DNA from: a virus
Direction: 5' to 3' (one strand)
Virus record (IMG/VR): IMGVR_UViG_3300036782_000155
Coordinates: 1 to 37,303 of that record
Length of the DNA stretch: 37,303 nucleotides
A program made the translations under genes and the position numbers. Each line of letters starts with the position of its first letter. Position 1 is the first letter of the stretch. This document shows positions 36,515 through 37,303 of the stretch, in pieces. The notes beneath the pieces were generated by a model that saw only the letters and a list, made by a program, of their open reading frames with translations, ran no database searches and was not told the DNA's origin.

Positions 36515-37303
36515 TTGAAAGCCCCAGTCTCACTCACATTCGAAGAACTCCTCGCAGTGTTGGGGAAGGCGAGAGAGCGCCGGCTGCGCGACTGGGTCAT
36601 GCTTTTGTTTCTCGTGTGGCACGGGCTGCGCGCGAGTGAACTCGTTCAATCAAGCACGCGCCAGGCGGGATTATTCTTCACGCGCGAGAAAGCAGAAAGG
36701 CGACGTGCAGAGATTGGCGCGGCCGCAGCCGTGACCGAGGTGACACGCCGGATACAGGGAAAGCCGAGGATCTGCTTCCTGGTTACCACCGAGCAGCCGA
36801 TTACGCGGTCGGGCATGACCTACGGGTCCGTCGTCGGCGGTGAGGTCGAAGTGCAGCGACTGAAGCGATCGCTGAAGACCACCCAAGACCTGCATGAGCA
36901 CGAGAACGAACTCCTGAACGAGCGCAAGGCCTGGTCGCAGTGGCTGCGCGAGGCGCCGCGGAGAGGCAAAAAAGGGGCGGCCCGGGGCTGTTTGCCGGAA
37001 GTGCAACAAAATGTGATTTTGTCGCATTTCCAGGCCTCGGAGAGCGTTTTTCGGATCAGTCGAAGCCAACTGTGGCGGATCTGGCGACGCTACGCGACCG
37101 AAGCCGGCCTTCCGCCCAGGAAGAGACATCCGCACTGCGCGAAACACACCATTGCGACGCTTCTCGTCGATGCCGGTGTTCCGTTACCAAAGATTCAGGT
37201 CCACCTGGGACACGCATCGCTCGCATCGACGGGAAAGTACACATTGCCGCGCGAGGATGAAGTGTCCCGCGCCGTCGGCAAAGCGATCGGCTCGCTGATG
37301 TAG
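36515..37303 (+). CDS. int: Tyrosine recombinase (phage integrase), catalytic domain only
   Basis: 262 aa from a TTG (no earlier start before the terminator). The protein begins at the catalytic domain, with no N-terminal core-binding domain. Catalytic residues by eye are HGLRASEL (R39), RLKRSLKTTQ (K116), HPHCAKHT (H207, K210, H211), LGHASLASTGKYT (H233, Y242). The second Arg of the R-H-R set is Lys here; I recall the same KHS/KHT form in Acidobacteriota integrases. Residues about 45-100 are an insertion between the Arg-I helix and the beta hairpin. It would integrate or excise the phage by recombining att sites. It ends on the last base of the window. Confidence 0.85.
   Translation: MKAPVSLTFEELLAVLGKARERRLRDWVMLLFLVWHGLRASELVQSSTRQAGLFFTREKAERRRAEIGAAAAVTEVTRRIQGKPRICFLVTTEQPITRSGMTYGSVVGGEVEVQRLKRSLKTTQDLHEHENELLNERKAWSQWLREAPRRGKKGAARGCLPEVQQNVILSHFQASESVFRISRSQLWRIWRRYATEAGLPPRKRHPHCAKHTIATLLVDAGVPLPKIQVHLGHASLASTGKYTLPREDEVSRAVGKAIGSLM

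Noticed and set aside
1-37303. tRNA genes, rRNA genes, CRISPR arrays and insertion sequences
   Set aside because: No cloverleaf with a T-arm consensus, no regular spaced repeats and no transposase were seen in any gap. This was an eye search only.

Overview
The window looks like most of a temperate siphovirus genome (a prophage or an excised phage contig). It is high in GC and nearly every gene lies on the + strand. Genes are packed with ATGA, GTGA or 1-base stop/start overlaps. Head, connector, tail and lysis genes follow the HK97/lambda-like order, and a tyrosine recombinase ends exactly at the right edge. The host is probably an Acidobacteriota member. That is an inference from the style of the ATPase, the integrase catalytic box and the small accessory proteins, recalled from memory, and no host marker gene is present to prove it.

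Left arm (1-9.4 kb): an accessory/early operon. It opens with a HerA/FtsK-like ATPase carrying a winged-helix tail, then an HNH endonuclease and a long train of tiny translationally coupled genes. Many of these are Cys-rich, putatively zinc-binding proteins. Inside the train sit three consecutive one-helix membrane peptides, and the middle one is a clear Flp (type IVb) pilin. Next come a conserved RQGDVL-type protein and a protein with 34 tandem 9-bp units encoding [D/A]-A-[R/L] triplets. A minus-strand gene (7303-7743) and a poorly coding stretch (7744-8038) separate this operon from a second group of small genes and a packaging-type HNH gene.

Head and connector (9.5-23.1 kb): P27-type small terminase, large terminase, portal, prohead protease, HK97-fold major capsid, a gp6-like connector, a head-closure protein and a tail terminator. 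Between these core genes lie four proteins with signal-peptide-like N-termini: two small beta-rich proteins, a 494-aa Ser/Thr/Gly-rich virion-type protein and a clan GH-A glycosidase. Strong hairpins follow the capsid gene and the next gene.

Tail and lysis (23.1-35.3 kb): major tail protein, a G/GT-type tail chaperone pair joined by a probable -1 frameshift at C CCA AAC, a gp10-like protein, tape measure, ConA-like and Ig-like tail proteins, an NlpC/P60-like protein, a gpJ-like tail hub, a T4-type lysozyme and small membrane proteins. A minus-strand gene with a signal peptide interrupts the tail operon (27665-28195) and looks like a moron.

Right end (35.3-37.3 kb): a minus-strand zinc-knuckle protein, a divergent two-gene operon with an operator-like repeat between them, an intrinsic terminator and the integrase. 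No replication proteins, no recognisable CI/Cro-type repressor, and no tRNA, rRNA or CRISPR were seen. Lysogeny control and replication are therefore either outside the window or handled by unrecognised small genes.
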